Below, in pieces: positions 10,703 to 21,358 of a DNA stretch of 64,000 bases. Origin of the DNA: Serratia rubidaea (GTDB taxonomy: Bacteria; Pseudomonadota; Gammaproteobacteria; Enterobacterales; Enterobacteriaceae); assembly GCA_901472405.1 (NCBI GenBank), contig LR590463.1, positions 2,108,001 through 2,172,000 of the forward strand, read 5' to 3'. Each line of letters begins with the position of its first letter. Position 1 is the stretch's first letter. The notes under the pieces were generated by a model. The model saw nothing but the letters and a program-made list of their open reading frames with translations, did not search any database and had not been told where the DNA came from. The position numbers were made by a program, and so were the translations under genes.

Positions 10703-12363
10703 AGTCGTTAAAACACGCCTGGGCCATCGTTGCCGCGCTGTTTTTTGCGCTGGCGTATCTGCTGCCGCTGAACGGCCGTCTGCTGTGGCAGCCGGATGAA
10801 ACCCGCTATGCGGAAATCAGCCGCGAAATGCTGCAGCGCGGCGACTGGGTGGTGCCGCATCTGCTGGGGCTGCGCTACTTTGAAAAACCGGTGGCGGGCT
10901 ACTGGATTAACAATATCAGCCAGTGGCTGTTTGGCGACTCCAACTTTGCCGTGCGCTTCGGTTCGGCGTTTTGCAGCGGCGTCAGTGCGCTGCTGGTGTT
11001 TGCGCTGGCGCTGCTGATGTGGCGCAACGCGCGCCGCGCCGGCCTGGCGGCGCTGATATTCCTGTCGATGGTGCTGGTGTTCAGCATCGGCACCTACAGC
11101 GTGCTCGACCCGATGATCGCGCTGTGGATGACGGCGGCGATGGTCAGTTACTATCTGGCGCTGCAGGCGGCCTCGGTGCGCGGCAAGCTGGGCGCTTATG
11201 CGCTGCTCGGTCTGGCCTGCGGCATGGGGTTTATGACCAAAGGCTTTCTGGCGCTGGCGGTGCCGGTGATCGCGGTGCTGCCGATCGCGATTGCGCAGCG
11301 GCGCGTGCGCGACCTGCTGATCTACGGCCCGCTGGCGATCGTTACGGCGACGCTGCTCAGCCTGCCGTGGGCGCTGGCGATCGCCGAACGTGAGCCGGAC
11401 TTCTGGCGCTACTTCTTCTGGGTGGAGCATATCCAGCGCTTTGCGGAGAGTGACGCGCAGCATAAGGCGCCGTTCTGGTATTACCTGCCGGTGCTGATGG
11501 CCGGCGTACTGCCGTGGCTGGCGCTGTTGCCGGGTTCGCTGCTGAAGGGCTGGCGCGAGCGTGCCGCGCGGCCGGAGCTGTTTTTCCTGCTCAGTTGGGT
11601 GCTGATGCCGCTGCTGTTTTTCAGCATCGCCAAGGGTAAACTGCCGACCTATATTCTGCCCTGTATGGCGCCGCTGGCGCTGCTGATGGCGGAGTATGCC
11701 GAAGAGCGTCTGAGCGCGCTGCGCAGCCGGGTATTCCGGGTGAACGCGCTGTTGAACGGCCTGTTCGGCGCGCTGGGGCTGATGGCGCTGTTGCTGCTCG
11801 GCAGCGGCCTGCTGCCGGGCGCGCCGCTGTTCGGCGCGCACGAGGGGATAAAACTGGCGCTGGGGGCAACGGCGTTTGCCGGCTGGCTGCTGTTTGCCGT
11901 GCTGTCGCTCGGCAACGGCGCCCGTCGCTGGCCGTGGGCGGCGGCCTGCCCGCTGCTGCTGTGCCTGCTGATCGGCTATGCCATTCCGCAGCAGGTGATT
12001 GACGCCAAACAGCCGCAGAACTTTATCCGCGCCAATCAGACGCTGCTGGCGCACAGCCGCTACGTGCTGAGCGACAGCGTGGGGCTGGCCGCCGGTTTAT
12101 CTTGGCAGCTAAAGCGCAGCGACGTGCTGATGTACAACGAACAGGGCGAGGTGGGGTATGGGCTGGGCTATGCCGATGCGCGTGAGCGGTTTATCGGCGG
12201 CGACGAATTCGCCGCGTGGCTGGCGCAGGCGCGCCGGCAGGGCAGCGTGTCGCTGGCGCTGCAGCTGTCGCGCGGGGAGCAGCTGTCCGATCGGCTGCCG
12301 CCGCCGGATAAGGTGCAGCGCATGAACCGCTACGTACTGTACTGGTATCAGCAGCAGCCATGA
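10699..12363 (+). CDS. arnT: Undecaprenyl-phosphate Ara4N transferase ArnT
   Basis: Polytopic inner-membrane GT83 (PMT-like) glycosyltransferase that transfers L-Ara4N from undecaprenyl phosphate to lipid A phosphates on the periplasmic side. This is the step that lowers the negative charge and gives polymyxin resistance. Seen: first TM, then [19 protein letters not shown] with the conserved Asp-Glu of the first periplasmic loop, [13 protein letters not shown], about 12 hydrophobic segments, and [18 protein letters not shown]. 554 residues, normal length, no frameshift. It overlaps arnD and arnE. Confidence 0.96.
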   Translation: MKSLKHAWAIVAALFFALAYLLPLNGRLLWQPDETRYAEISREMLQRGDWVVPHLLGLRYFEKPVAGYWINNISQWLFGDSNFAVRFGSAFCSGVSALLVFALALLMWRNARRAGLAALIFLSMVLVFSIGTYSVLDPMIALWMTAAMVSYYLALQAASVRGKLGAYALLGLACGMGFMTKGFLALAVPVIAVLPIAIAQRRVRDLLIYGPLAIVTATLLSLPWALAIAEREPDFWRYFFWVEHIQRFAESDAQHKAPFWYYLPVLMAGVLPWLALLPGSLLKGWRERAARPELFFLLSWVLMPLLFFSIAKGKLPTYILPCMAPLALLMAEYAEERLSALRSRVFRVNALLNGLFGALGLMALLLLGSGLLPGAPLFGAHEGIKLALGATAFAGWLLFAVLSLGNGARRWPWAAACPLLLCLLIGYAIPQQVIDAKQPQNFIRANQTLLAHSRYVLSDSVGLAAGLSWQLKRSDVLMYNEQGEVGYGLGYADARERFIGGDEFAAWLAQARRQGSVSLALQLSRGEQLSDRLPPPDKVQRMNRYVLYWYQQQP

Positions 12364-12703
12364 GCGGCTATCTGCTGGTGCTGCTGGCGTGTCTGCTGAC
12401 CTGCGGCGGACAGCTGTGTCAGAAACAGGCGGCGCGCGGCTGGCGGCTGCCGGCCGCGGTGCGCCGTCGCTACCTGCTGCGCTGGCTGGCGCTGGCGCTG
12501 ACGCTGCTGGCGGCGGGGATGGCGGTATGGCTGGCGGTGCTGCAGCGGCTGCCGCTCAGCCAGGCCTATCCGATGCTCAGCCTGAATTTCGTGCTGGTGA
12601 CGCTGGCGTCGCGTCGGGTGTTTAAGGAGTCGATTACCCGCGCCACTGGTGCGGCGTGGTGACGATTGTCGCGGGGATTGTGCTGATGAGCCTGCCGCTA
12701 TGA
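12360..12703 (+). CDS. arnE: Ara4N-phosphoundecaprenol flippase subunit ArnE (one frameshift)
   Basis: Small multidrug-resistance-type membrane protein that, with ArnF, flips undecaprenyl-P-Ara4N to the periplasm. Seen: [28 protein letters not shown] and [20 protein letters not shown], the EamA/SMR signature. The frame breaks near 12641 (one C missing in GCCAC). Restoring it gives THWCGVV-like text and a last TM ([13 protein letters not shown]) ending at 12703, about 114 residues. Its stop overlaps the arnF ATG. Confidence 0.92.
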
Positions 12704-13083
12704 ACAAGGGCTACGTTTGGGGCATCGCCAGCGTGCTGCTGGTCAGCGTTGCACAGCTGCTGATGAAGTGGGGCATGATGCAATTGCCGCCGCTGTCGCT
12801 GAGCATGACGCTGCCGACGGCGGAGAGCCTGACGCCGCTGCTGGCGGTGGCCGCCGGCATTGCCGGCTACGGGCTGTCGATGCTGTGCTGGCTGATGGCG
12901 CTGCGCACCCTGGCGCTGAGCCGCGCCTATCCGCTGCTGAGCATCAGCTACGCGCTGGTGTATCTGGCGGCGGTGGCGCTGCCGTGGTTTAACGAATCCG
13001 CCAGCCTGCCAAAAAGCCTGGGGACGCTGCTGATTCTGCTGGGGGTATGGCTGATTACGCGGCGGAAGGCGCGGCAGCGCTAA
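12700..13083 (+). CDS. arnF: Ara4N-phosphoundecaprenol flippase subunit ArnF
   Basis: Partner of ArnE, four TM segments. [26 protein letters not shown] start, [35 protein letters not shown] core, and C-terminal [17 protein letters not shown]. 127 residues, family length. ATG 12700 overlaps the arnE stop, so translation is coupled. Last gene of the arn operon; no clear hairpin terminator was found in the 136 bases before nlpC. Confidence 0.95.
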   Translation: MNKGYVWGIASVLLVSVAQLLMKWGMMQLPPLSLSMTLPTAESLTPLLAVAAGIAGYGLSMLCWLMALRTLALSRAYPLLSISYALVYLAAVALPWFNESASLPKSLGTLLILLGVWLITRRKARQR

Positions 13084-13219
13084 AAATTGGCGTGATATCA
13101 GAATTATCCCGGTTGAAACTTGCCTTTTTTACGCCGGCGAGGATAAATTAGCCGCATGGCGCCGTGACTTCCCGCCGCGCGGGCGATGCGGCAATCTAGG
13201 CAAGCAAGGGATGATAACA

Positions 13220-13678
13220 ATGCGTACCTGGTTCTTACTGCTCAGCCTGGTGCTGGCCGGCTGCAGCAGCCACGCGCCGCCGCCGAGCGGCCGGCTGGCG
13301 GACTCCATTGTGGTGGTGGCGCAGCTGAACGAACAGCTGCAGCAGTGGCACGGCACGCCTTACCGTTACGGCGGGCTGGATCGCGGCGGCGTTGACTGCT
13401 CCGGCTTTGTCTACCGCACCTTCCGCGACCGTTTCGATATGCAGCTGCCGCGCTCGACGGAAGATCAGACCTCAATCGGCAATAAAGTCTCGCGCGATGA
13501 ACTGATGCCGGGCGATCTGGTGTTCTTCAAAACCGGCCACGGAGAAAACGGCCTGCACGTCGGGATTTATGACACCAACGATCAGTTTATTCACGCCTCT
13601 ACCAGCCGCGGGGTGATCCGCTCCTCGCTGAACAACGTGTATTGGAAAAAAGTGTATTGGCAGGCGCGCCGCATCTAG
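13220..13678 (+). CDS. nlpC: NlpC/P60 family lipoprotein NlpC
   Basis: Outer-membrane-anchored lipoprotein with an NlpC/P60 cysteine peptidase domain, expected to cut peptide stems of murein. Signal MRTWFLLLSLVLAGC ends in lipobox LAGC. The catalytic triad is visible as Cys in GVDCSGFV, His in GLHVGIY and His in QFIHAS. 152 residues from ATG 13220, which has AAGGG 9 bases upstream; the in-frame ATG at 13211 abuts that site and is less likely. Very close to E. coli NlpC through to the C-terminal FWQARRI-like end. Confidence 0.93.
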   Translation: MRTWFLLLSLVLAGCSSHAPPPSGRLADSIVVVAQLNEQLQQWHGTPYRYGGLDRGGVDCSGFVYRTFRDRFDMQLPRSTEDQTSIGNKVSRDELMPGDLVFFKTGHGENGLHVGIYDTNDQFIHASTSRGVIRSSLNNVYWKKVYWQARRI

Positions 13679-13754
13679 GCGCCCGCTTTTTTCGGTAAGC
13701 GAAAATGTCGTATTCCGTTATCATGACGGCATGATGTTCTGACTGGTAACGGCA

Positions 13755-14767
13755 ATGACGGCCCTGCGCGTATTGATTTCTGATTCTTACGATCCCTGGT
13801 TCAACCTGGCGGTGGAGGAGTGCATCTTCCGCGAGATGAGCACGCAAAAAATCCTGTTTCTGTGGCGCAATGCGGAAACGGTGGTGATCGGCCAGTCGCA
13901 AAACCCGTGGAAAGAGTGCAACACCCGGCGTATGGAGCAGGACGGCATCCGGCTGGCGCGCCGCAGCAGCGGCGGCGGGGCGGTGTTCCATGATTTGGGC
14001 AACACCTGCTTTACCTTTATGGCCGGCAAGCCGGGCTACGATAAAAGCGTATCGACGCAGATTATCCTGCAGGCGCTGGCGACGCTGGGCATCCGGGCTA
14101 CGGCGTCCGGGCGCAACGATCTGGTGATCGACACCGCCGCAGGCCGCGCAAGATCTCCGGCTCCGCCTACCGTGAAACGCAGGATCGCGGCTTCCACCAC
14201 GGCACGCTGCTGCTGAACGCCGATCTGAACCGCCTGGCGGACTACCTGAACCCCGATGAGAAAAAACTGCAGGCCAAAGGCATTACCTCGGTGCGTTCAC
14301 GGGTGGCCAACCTGGCGGAGTTTTTACCGACGATCGGCCACCAACAGGTGTGCGACGCCATCGTGCAGGCGTTTTTCGCCTATTACGGCGGCAGCGCCGT
14401 GGCGGAAGTGATCTCGCCCGACGTGTATCCCGACCTGCCCAATTTTGCCGAACAGTTTGCCAAACAGAGCAGCTGGGCGTGGAATTTCGGCAAGGCGCCG
14501 GCCTTCAGCCATCTGCTGGACGAGCGTTTCAGCTGGGGCGGGGTGGATATCTTTTTTGACGTTGAGCAGGGCGCGATCAGCCGCTCGCAGATTTTTACCG
14601 ACAGCCTGCAGCCGGCGGCATTGCAGCGGCTGGCCGAACTGCTGGTGGGCTGCGCCTACCGCAGCGACGCGGTAGCGGCACGCTGCCGGCAGCTGGCCGA
14701 TGAGTATCCGGCCCAGCGGGCGGAGCTGATGCAGCTGTGCGACTGGCTCAGCGAAACCATCAAATAA
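13755..14767 (+). CDS. lplA: Lipoate--protein ligase A (one frameshift)
   Basis: Activates free lipoate with ATP and attaches it to lipoyl domains of 2-oxoacid dehydrogenases and GcvH. Seen: [22 protein letters not shown], the lipoate-binding [15 protein letters not shown] loop, SGRNDLVID, then after the break [21 protein letters not shown] with the catalytic Lys region and the C-terminal domain ending CDWLSETIK. One G is missing near 14145; the restored length is 337 residues, as in E. coli. Confidence 0.94.
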
Positions 14768-14781
14768 TCCTCGTTCAAGCC

Positions 14782-14812
14782 GGGCGACGGCGGATCTTGT
14801 CCGTCGCTGCCC
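14782..14812 (+). terminator. Stem-loop after lplA, no U-tract
   Basis: GGGCGACGG pairs with CCGTCGCtGCCC around a 10-base loop, 14 bases after lplA. No T-run follows, so it is either a weak terminator or a 3'-end protecting hairpin. Confidence 0.4.
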
Positions 14813-15264
14813 GTGATTTATCGTCCGTTGCGGGGTCCTGCGCGGCAAAAAATCGGATGAGCATTTTCCCCGTCATTCAATGTCGCGAATAACGGCGATA
14901 ATTGTTCTCTAATCAGATTAAATCCGACGTAACGCAAATCGGCGTGCATGAAAAAACAAAAGATAAGATATTTCTTGGTGGTGATGGGTGTTTCTGGTTA
15001 ATTAAAATAATTAACTCAAATTGTTAGCATACTGCAATGCGCTAAGTGAGAAATAGCGCAGGGTCGGGTGCTGTAAACTATTTGCTCCCTCAGTTTTATC
15101 TCATTTTTCAGCCGCGGGCGTGACTTTTTTATCGTTTAAAGCTATCAATCTAATACTTATTTATTGGTATGCGCATCGTTATTTCCGATCAATCCATCGA
15201 TGATTGATCGATAAAAATTATTGATATACGATGAGATGTTCGCCATTTTTATTCCGGCATTAAA
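14813..15264 (+). promoter_or_regulatory. AT-rich intergenic region before the EAL gene
   Basis: About 450 AT-rich bases with no supported ORF on either strand. It presumably holds the promoter of the EAL-domain gene at 15265. I see no recognisable operator. The AT content is well above that of the neighbours. Confidence 0.4.
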
Positions 15265-16017
15265 ATGAAAATCCAATTTGAAACCGACTTTATCATTCGC
15301 CACGTATTTCAGCCTGTCTATACTCTCGGAGGTCGACTGCTGGCGGTAGACATTCAAAGCCGTTTCAATAGCCAGGACGGCGCTCTGGCGATGCCGACGG
15401 AGATTGGCGTTAATTTATTGCCTGCCGCGCAGAAGGCCGCGTTATTTTATGAGCAGCTGGCGCTGATCGAGGCCTGGGCAGACTGGTTTATTATGCATCA
15501 GGTGTTATTAACGATTAACGTTGACGAGGCGCTGGCGACATTACTGCTGCAGGATAATGAACTGCGTCAGCGCCTGCGGCGGCAGCCGTTTATTGTGATT
15601 GAAATCAGCGAAAGCTTTCCCCGGCTGTCGGACGGGAAAAACAATGAGACTATCCGCCGGCTCAGCGAGAATTTCACGCTGTGGCTGGATGATTTCGGCT
15701 CCGGACAGGCTACGCTGACGCCGCTGTACGATGGCCTGTTCAGCTATGTAAAAATAGACAAACGCTTTTACTGGCGGCTGTTTTCCCACCCTGGTTCCGA
15801 TACGGTGCTGGATTCGCTGTTAAGAAATATCAATTTATTGTGTAAGGGCATTATCGTCAGCGGTATAGAAAATAAAACCTATTTTAACCATCTGGATCGC
15901 GCCGGTGTTTTCGGCCTGCAGGGTTTCTTATGGCCGGCCGTCGATGCAGAACGGTTGGATACGCTGCGTATAATACCGACAGAATTTATTACCGCCGGTG
16001 CGCCGGATAATGAATAG
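15265..16017 (+). CDS. Degenerate EAL-domain protein
   Basis: 250 residues forming one EAL (c-di-GMP phosphodiesterase fold) domain with no GGDEF or sensor part. Start FQPVYTLGGRLLAVDIQSRF aligns with the FQPIY...ELL..R start of PdeH-type proteins, but the signature E-x-L is changed to D-I-Q. Other catalytic-site blocks remain: the Asn in LLTINVDEAL, Glu in VIEISES, DDFGSG, Lys in YVKIDKRF, and the loop-6 region SGIEN and LQGFLWP. With the first metal-binding Glu replaced by Asp it may be weak or inactive and may act by binding proteins, like YdiV/RflP. That is inference. Confidence 0.75.
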   Translation: MKIQFETDFIIRHVFQPVYTLGGRLLAVDIQSRFNSQDGALAMPTEIGVNLLPAAQKAALFYEQLALIEAWADWFIMHQVLLTINVDEALATLLLQDNELRQRLRRQPFIVIEISESFPRLSDGKNNETIRRLSENFTLWLDDFGSGQATLTPLYDGLFSYVKIDKRFYWRLFSHPGSDTVLDSLLRNINLLCKGIIVSGIENKTYFNHLDRAGVFGLQGFLWPAVDAERLDTLRIIPTEFITAGAPDNE

Positions 16018-16246
16018 CCCGGAAAGTATTTAATATCGTCAATATATCCACATAAATAAAGCGTGTAACCGGCGTTGATTTAACCGCAGATGGTAGTGAC
16101 GCACGCTGAAAACTCGCCGGTTTTTCCTACCTATGCCTTTCTCCTTGCAATTACTCCGTGTTAATCCGCCGTCGCAGGCAGTAGAGTAGGCGGAATCCCC
16201 GCGCACCGCCGTCAGAGGCGGCGCGCCCCGTTGCCACGGAGATCCT

Positions 16247-17689
16247 ATGCCGCAGTTTGATAATGCCTATTACCGGCAGCTACCCGGTTTTTATACCGCC
16301 CTGACGCCCACCCCGCTGACAGGGGCGCGCCTGCTGTACCACAGTGCGCCGCTGGCGCAGCAGCTGGGGCTGGATGACAGTTGGTTTAACGCGGAAAATA
16401 CTCCGGTCTGGAGCGGGGAGCGCCTGCTGCCGGGCATGCAGCCGCTGGCGCAGGTCTACAGCGGCCATCAGTTCGGCGTCTGGGCCGGGCAGCTGGGCGA
16501 CGGACGCGGTATTTTACTGGGGGAGCAGCGCCTGCCGGACGGCACGCACCTCGACTGGCACCTGAAGGGCGCCGGCCTGACGCCGTATTCCCGCATGGGC
16601 GACGGCCGCGCGGTGTTGCGTTCGGCGATCCGCGAGTTTCTGGCGTCGGAGGCGATGCACCATCTGGGCATCGCCACCACGCGCGCGCTGACGGTGGTCA
16701 CCAGCGACCAGCCGGTCTACCGCGAGCAGCCCGAGCGCGGCGCGATGCTGCTGCGGGTGGCGGAAAGCCACGTGCGCTTCGGCCATTTCGAACATTTCTA
16801 CTACCGCCAGCAGCCGGATCAGGTGCGGCAACTGGCCGATTTTGTCATTGAACGTCACTGGCCGCAGCTGGCCGACCAGCAGGATAAATATCTGCTCTGG
16901 TTCACCGACGTGGCGGAGCGCACCGCACGGCTGATGGCGGACTGGCAGACGGTCGGCTTCGCCCACGGCGTGATGAATACCGACAATATGTCGATTCTCG
17001 GCCTGACCATCGACTACGGCCCTTACGGTTTTCTCGACGACTATCAGCCGGGCTATATCTGCAACCACTCGGATCATCAGGGGCGCTATGCCTTTGACAA
17101 CCAGCCGGCGGTGGCGCTGTGGAATCTGCACCGCCTGGCGCAGGCGCTGTCGCCGCTGATGACCCCGCAGCAGCTGCAGCAGGCGCTGGCGGCGTATGAG
17201 CCGGCGCTGATGCGCGCCTATGGCGACCGCATGCGCGCCAAGCTGGGATTCTTCAGCCAGCAGCGGCAGGATAACGATCTGCTTACCGAGCTGCTGAGCC
17301 TGATGGCGCAGGAGGGGCGCGACTATACCCGCACCTTCCGCCTGCTGAGCGAGGTGGAACAGCAGCAGGCGCAGACGCCGCTGCGCGATGAGTTTATCGA
17401 CCGCGAGGCGTTTGACGGTTGGTACCGCCGCTACCGCGAGCGGTTGCAGCAGGAGCAGGTGAGCGATGCGCAGCGCCGGCAGGCGATGCAGGCGGTGAAC
17501 CCGAAGCTGATCCTGCGCAACTACCTGGCGCAGGAGGCGATCGCCGCGGCGGAGCAGGACGACGTCAGCAAGCTGGCGCATCTGCACCAGGCATTGCTGA
17601 AGCCGTATGACGACGACGCGCGCTATGACGCGCTGGCGGCGCTGCCGCCGGAGTGGGGCAAGCACCTGGAGATCTCCTGCTCCAGCTGA
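16247..17689 (+). CDS. selO: Protein adenylyltransferase SelO (YdiU)
   Basis: Pseudokinase-fold enzyme that transfers AMP from ATP to Ser/Thr/Tyr of redox proteins. Seen: [20 protein letters not shown] glycine-rich segment, [37 protein letters not shown] active-site block with the metal Asn, [11 protein letters not shown], and the conserved C-terminal EISCSS with Cys in place of the eukaryotic selenocysteine. 480 residues, same as E. coli YdiU. The frame is intact. CGGAG lies before ATG 16247. It converges with hmuV, which ends 8 bases downstream on the other strand. Confidence 0.96.
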   Translation: MPQFDNAYYRQLPGFYTALTPTPLTGARLLYHSAPLAQQLGLDDSWFNAENTPVWSGERLLPGMQPLAQVYSGHQFGVWAGQLGDGRGILLGEQRLPDGTHLDWHLKGAGLTPYSRMGDGRAVLRSAIREFLASEAMHHLGIATTRALTVVTSDQPVYREQPERGAMLLRVAESHVRFGHFEHFYYRQQPDQVRQLADFVIERHWPQLADQQDKYLLWFTDVAERTARLMADWQTVGFAHGVMNTDNMSILGLTIDYGPYGFLDDYQPGYICNHSDHQGRYAFDNQPAVALWNLHRLAQALSPLMTPQQLQQALAAYEPALMRAYGDRMRAKLGFFSQQRQDNDLLTELLSLMAQEGRDYTRTFRLLSEVEQQQAQTPLRDEFIDREAFDGWYRRYRERLQQEQVSDAQRRQAMQAVNPKLILRNYLAQEAIAAAEQDDVSKLAHLHQALLKPYDDDARYDALAALPPEWGKHLEISCSS

Positions 17690-17696
17690 CGGCGGC

Positions 17697-18482
17697 TCAG
17701 CGGCGCAGATACACCTGCGGCGTGGCGGATTCCGGGTGCGCCATCACGCCGAGATCCGCCTGATACCAGCGGGTGAGGGTCTCGGCCTGCAGCACCTCGG
17801 CCGGCGTGCCGTCGGCCACCAGCCGTCCCTGATGCAGCAGCAGGATGCGGTCGGCGTACAGCGCCGCCAGGTTGAGATCGTGCAGTACGCAGCATACCGC
17901 CAGCGGCTGTCGCCGCGTCAGGTCGTGCAGCAGGCGCAGCGTATGCTGCTGGTGGTAGAGATCCAGCGCCGAGGTCGGTTCGTCGAGAAACAGCCAGCGC
18001 GCCGCCGGCTGCGGCTGCCACAGCTGCGCCAATACCCGCGCCAGCTGCACCCGCTGCTGTTCGCCGCCGGAGAGCTGGCGGTAATCCCGCGCCGCCAGGC
18101 TGAGGCAGTCGGTCTGCGCCATCACCGCCTGCACCGCCTGCGCCGCGTCGCGCATGCCGTGCGGCGTGCGCCCCATGGCCACCACCTCCTCGACGCTGAA
18201 CGGAAAGGCCAGCTCGCTGTGCTGGCGCATTACCGCGCGCACTCTGGCCAGCTGCTCGGGCGTCCACAGCTCCAGCGGCCGCTCCAGCAGGCGGCATTCG
18301 CCGCAGTCCGGCTGCAGATAGCCGGTCAGCAGGCGCAGCAGGGTTGATTTGCCGGCGCCGTTGGGGCCGATAATCGCCACCATTTCGCCGCTGGTAATGC
18401 TCAGCGACACATCATGAATCAGCCGGCGTTCGCCCAGGCGATAGCGCAGCTGCTGCGCCGTCAGGCTGGCGGGTTTAGCCAC
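17697..18482 (-). CDS. hmuV: Haemin ABC transporter ATPase HmuV
   Basis: ATPase of the haemin importer HmuTUV in the inner membrane. Walker A is GPNGAGKST, signature LSGGEQQRV, Walker [13 protein letters not shown], and H-loop VLHDLNLAA; the HPFSV-like [17 protein letters not shown] region is typical of haem ATPases. 261 residues. It begins inside the end of hmuU (8-base overlap) and is the last gene of the leftward hemP-hmuRSTUV set. The frame is intact. Confidence 0.95.
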   Translation of the reverse strand: MAKPASLTAQQLRYRLGERRLIHDVSLSITSGEMVAIIGPNGAGKSTLLRLLTGYLQPDCGECRLLERPLELWTPEQLARVRAVMRQHSELAFPFSVEEVVAMGRTPHGMRDAAQAVQAVMAQTDCLSLAARDYRQLSGGEQQRVQLARVLAQLWQPQPAARWLFLDEPTSALDLYHQQHTLRLLHDLTRRQPLAVCCVLHDLNLAALYADRILLLHQGRLVADGTPAEVLQAETLTRWYQADLGVMAHPESATPQVYLRR

Positions 18483-19479
18483 GGTTACGCTCCTGCTGGC
18501 GCATCACCAGCCATAAAAAATAGGGGCCGCCCAGCAGGCTGGTCATCAGGCCGACCGGCATCTCCGCCGGCGCCACCAGCGTGCGCGCCAGCGTATCGCT
18601 GACCAGCAGCAGGCAGGCGCCGCCCAGCGCCGAGGCGGGCAGCAGCCAGCGGTGATCGCCGCCCAGCCGCAGCCGCATCAGGTGCGGCACCACCAGGCCG
18701 ATAAAGCCGATCACGCCGCTGACGGCGACCGCCGCGCCGGTCAGCAGGGCGCTGAGCAGCAGCAGCTGAAGCTTGACCCGCGCCACGTTCACCCCCAGAT
18801 AGTGCGCCTCCTCATCCCCCAACTGCAGCAGGTTGAGGCGGCGCGCCTGCAGCAGCGTCAGCAGGCCGGCGGGCAGGATCAGCGAGGCCGCCACCGCCAG
18901 CGTCGGCCATTGCGACTGGTTCAGGCTGCCCATCATCCACAGGGAAAACTGACGCAACTGCTGGTCGTTGCTGAGGTATGACAGCACGCCGACCGCCGCC
19001 ATACACAGCGCGTTAATGGCGATGCCGGCCAGCAGCAGTCGCGACAGGCTGCCGTGGCCGCCGCGACTGATGGCGTAAATCAGCGCCGACACCAGCAGGC
19101 TGCCGATAAACGCCGCCAGCATCTGGCCATATAGCGCCAGCACCGCCGGCAGGGCGAACGGCATCACGATCGACAGCGCCACCAGCAGCGCGCCGCCGCT
19201 GCTGATCCCCAGCAGGCTGGGATCCGCCAGCGGGTTGCGGAACAGCCCCTGCATCACCGCGCCGGCCTGCGCCAGCGCGCAGCCGATCAGCACGGCCAGC
19301 AGCACCCGCGGCAGGCGGATATTCAGCCAGATATGCCAGGCGGCGTCGCTGAACGGCTGCTGCCACAGGGTGCGCAGCGACAGCGTCAGCGCGCCGTAGT
19401 TGGCGGCAGCCAGCGACAGCACGGTCAGCAGAACCAGCAACGTCGCCAGCGCCAGCCGCGGTGAGCGACGGCACGGCAT
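18475..19479 (-). CDS. hmuU: Haemin ABC transporter permease HmuU
   Basis: FecCD/BtuC-type permease with about 10 TM segments. Seen: [38 protein letters not shown] (the family signature, parallel to BtuC's [12 protein letters not shown]), [28 protein letters not shown] and [11 protein letters not shown] at the end. 334 residues, intact. It overlaps the hmuT stop by TAATG and the hmuV start. Confidence 0.95.
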   Translation of the reverse strand: MPCRRSPRLALATLLVLLTVLSLAAANYGALTLSLRTLWQQPFSDAAWHIWLNIRLPRVLLAVLIGCALAQAGAVMQGLFRNPLADPSLLGISSGGALLVALSIVMPFALPAVLALYGQMLAAFIGSLLVSALIYAISRGGHGSLSRLLLAGIAINALCMAAVGVLSYLSNDQQLRQFSLWMMGSLNQSQWPTLAVAASLILPAGLLTLLQARRLNLLQLGDEEAHYLGVNVARVKLQLLLLSALLTGAAVAVSGVIGFIGLVVPHLMRLRLGGDHRWLLPASALGGACLLLVSDTLARTLVAPAEMPVGLMTSLLGGPYFLWLVMRQQERNRG

Positions 19480-20305
19480 TACGGCTGCTCCGCGGCGCGG
19501 CGCAGCTTAATCAGGGCGTCCGGCGTCTGCAGGCCGAATCCCAACAGCGCCATATCATCGACCACCAGCACGCGACGTTTCTTCCCCGCCGGCGTCAGCG
19601 CGACGCCCGGCAGTTGCCACAGCTGCTGCACGCCGCGAGGGTTTTCACGCCGTCGCGGCCAACCAGCAGCAGGTCCGGCGCGCTGGCGATCACCCCTTCC
19701 TGCGACAGCGGCCGGTAGTGGCTGAAGCCCTGCATCGCATTGCGCAGCCCGGCGGCGCGGATGGCGGCGTCGGCGGCGGTGTCCTGCCCGGCGGCCATCG
19801 GCGTCATGCCGCCGTGGCTCATGATAAACAGCACTTTGACCGGCAGCGGTCGGGCGTTGAGCGCCGCCAGCTGCTGACGATAGTGCGCGATCAGCCGTTT
19901 TCCCTGCGGTTTACGATCCAGCGCGGCGGCCACGGCGGTGACTTTTTCGCTGACCGCCTCCGGCGCGCTGTCGGCCGGAATATGCACCACGCGCACGCCG
20001 CTGTCGGCCAGCTGGCGGAACACCAGCGCCGGCTGCGCCAGATCGCTCGCCAGCACCAGCGTTGGCCGCAGCGCCAGAATGCCCTCGGCGTTCAGCTGAC
20101 GCATATAGCCGACGTCCGGCAGGCTCTGCAGCGCGGCGGGGGAGAGGCTGGTGCTGTCGCGCGCCACCAGCTCATCGCCGGCGCCGAGCGCATAGACGAT
20201 TTCGCTGACGTCGCCGCCGATGGAGACGATGCGTTCCGCCGCCGCGGCCAGCTGCGTTATCAGCGCCGCGCACAGCGCCAGCGCCCGCGAGAGTGAGCGC
20301 GTCAT
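19479..20305 (-). CDS. hmuT: Haemin-binding periplasmic protein HmuT (one frameshift)
   Basis: Periplasmic haem carrier, class III binding protein (FecB/TroA-like fold). Signal peptide [22 protein letters not shown], then [46 protein letters not shown], and [18 protein letters not shown]. One G is missing near 19638; after it the frame continues [18 protein letters not shown] and ends at 19479, about 275 residues. ATG overlaps the hmuS stop (ATGA). Confidence 0.92.
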
Positions 20306-21342
20306 GCGGCGATGCCCCGCGTCTGCAGGGCGGCGATCTGCTCGCGCCACAGGGTCTGTTCCGGCTGGCCCTCGCTGCGCTGGCCGTACAGCTGGGCGAT
20401 CTGCGTGCCGTCGGCGGCGAATAGCTCCAGACTGGTGACGATGCCGTCTTTGGTCGGTTTGCGGGTGATCCAGCTTTCGGCGATGGCGTCTGCAATCAGG
20501 TGCAGGGTAAAGCGCCGGTTGAACACGTTAAGCCAGCCGTTTTGCGGCAGCAGGCGTTCAATCTGGCCGGTAAAGATCTGTACGCAGCCGCGGTTGCTGA
20601 CGAAGATCATGATTTCGTTCTGCGCCTGCTGCGCGGCGTTCAGCAGCTGCGCCAGCGCGCCGTTATCGACCCCGGTAGGCCAGATCGTCGCCGACGGCGC
20701 GGAACGCCTGCTGACGGCCAATCTGATGGCGGCTCAGCAGCTGGAAAAACTGATGCCACGTCGGTCATGGGCGCGCCATTCGCCGTCAATGCGCGCAGCG
20801 TCGGCGTCGCGGTTTTCCGCCCGGGCCGGCTCTGCCGGCTGCAGCGCCAGCGGCGGATTGTCCGGCGCGGCGTGGCGTTCCACCAGCGCCAGCCAGGCGC
20901 TGAGGTCCGTTTCATCGCTGCTGTACACCTTATGCAGCGCATCGCCCTGACGATCGAAAAACTGAATGCTGTGGCGTACGCCGCGCTGGTTGCTTTCGCT
21001 CAGGCTGAAGGCGCTGGCCCACTGGCCGAGAAACAGCCGCAGATCCAGTTCGCGCGGGTTGAGGATCAGCCCCGCGTGGCCGTCTAACCGCTGGTTGCAA
21101 TAGCGGCCCATCTGCTCATGCACCGCATAGTCATTGCGGGTGAGCGCTTTGGCGACGCCGACCTGCTCCAGCCCGGCGAGCAGCGTGCGGGCGTCGGCCT
21201 GCAGACGGCGCGCATCGTGGCCGACGCGGGCGTGGGTCAGCTCCGCTTCGCTGACGCCGAGCAGCGCCGCCAGATCGCGCGCGTATTTACCGGGGTGATC
21301 CTGTTTCGCCTGCTGATAGCGGGCATAGAGATCGTTGTTCAT
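20302..21342 (-). CDS. hmuS: Haem-degrading / haem-trafficking protein HmuS (several frameshifts)
   Basis: Cytoplasmic ChuS/HemS family protein that takes haem from the importer and handles or degrades it. Two homologous halves are visible: the first begins [20 protein letters not shown] with LGVSEAEL and [21 protein letters not shown]; the second has [27 protein letters not shown] and [21 protein letters not shown]. Indels near 20757, 20743 and 20685 break the middle (a T/G-rich stretch). Joined length is near 346, as for Yersinia HmuS. Transcribed between hmuR and hmuT. Confidence 0.9.
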
Positions 21343-21358
21343 GGCTATTCTCCTGTCG

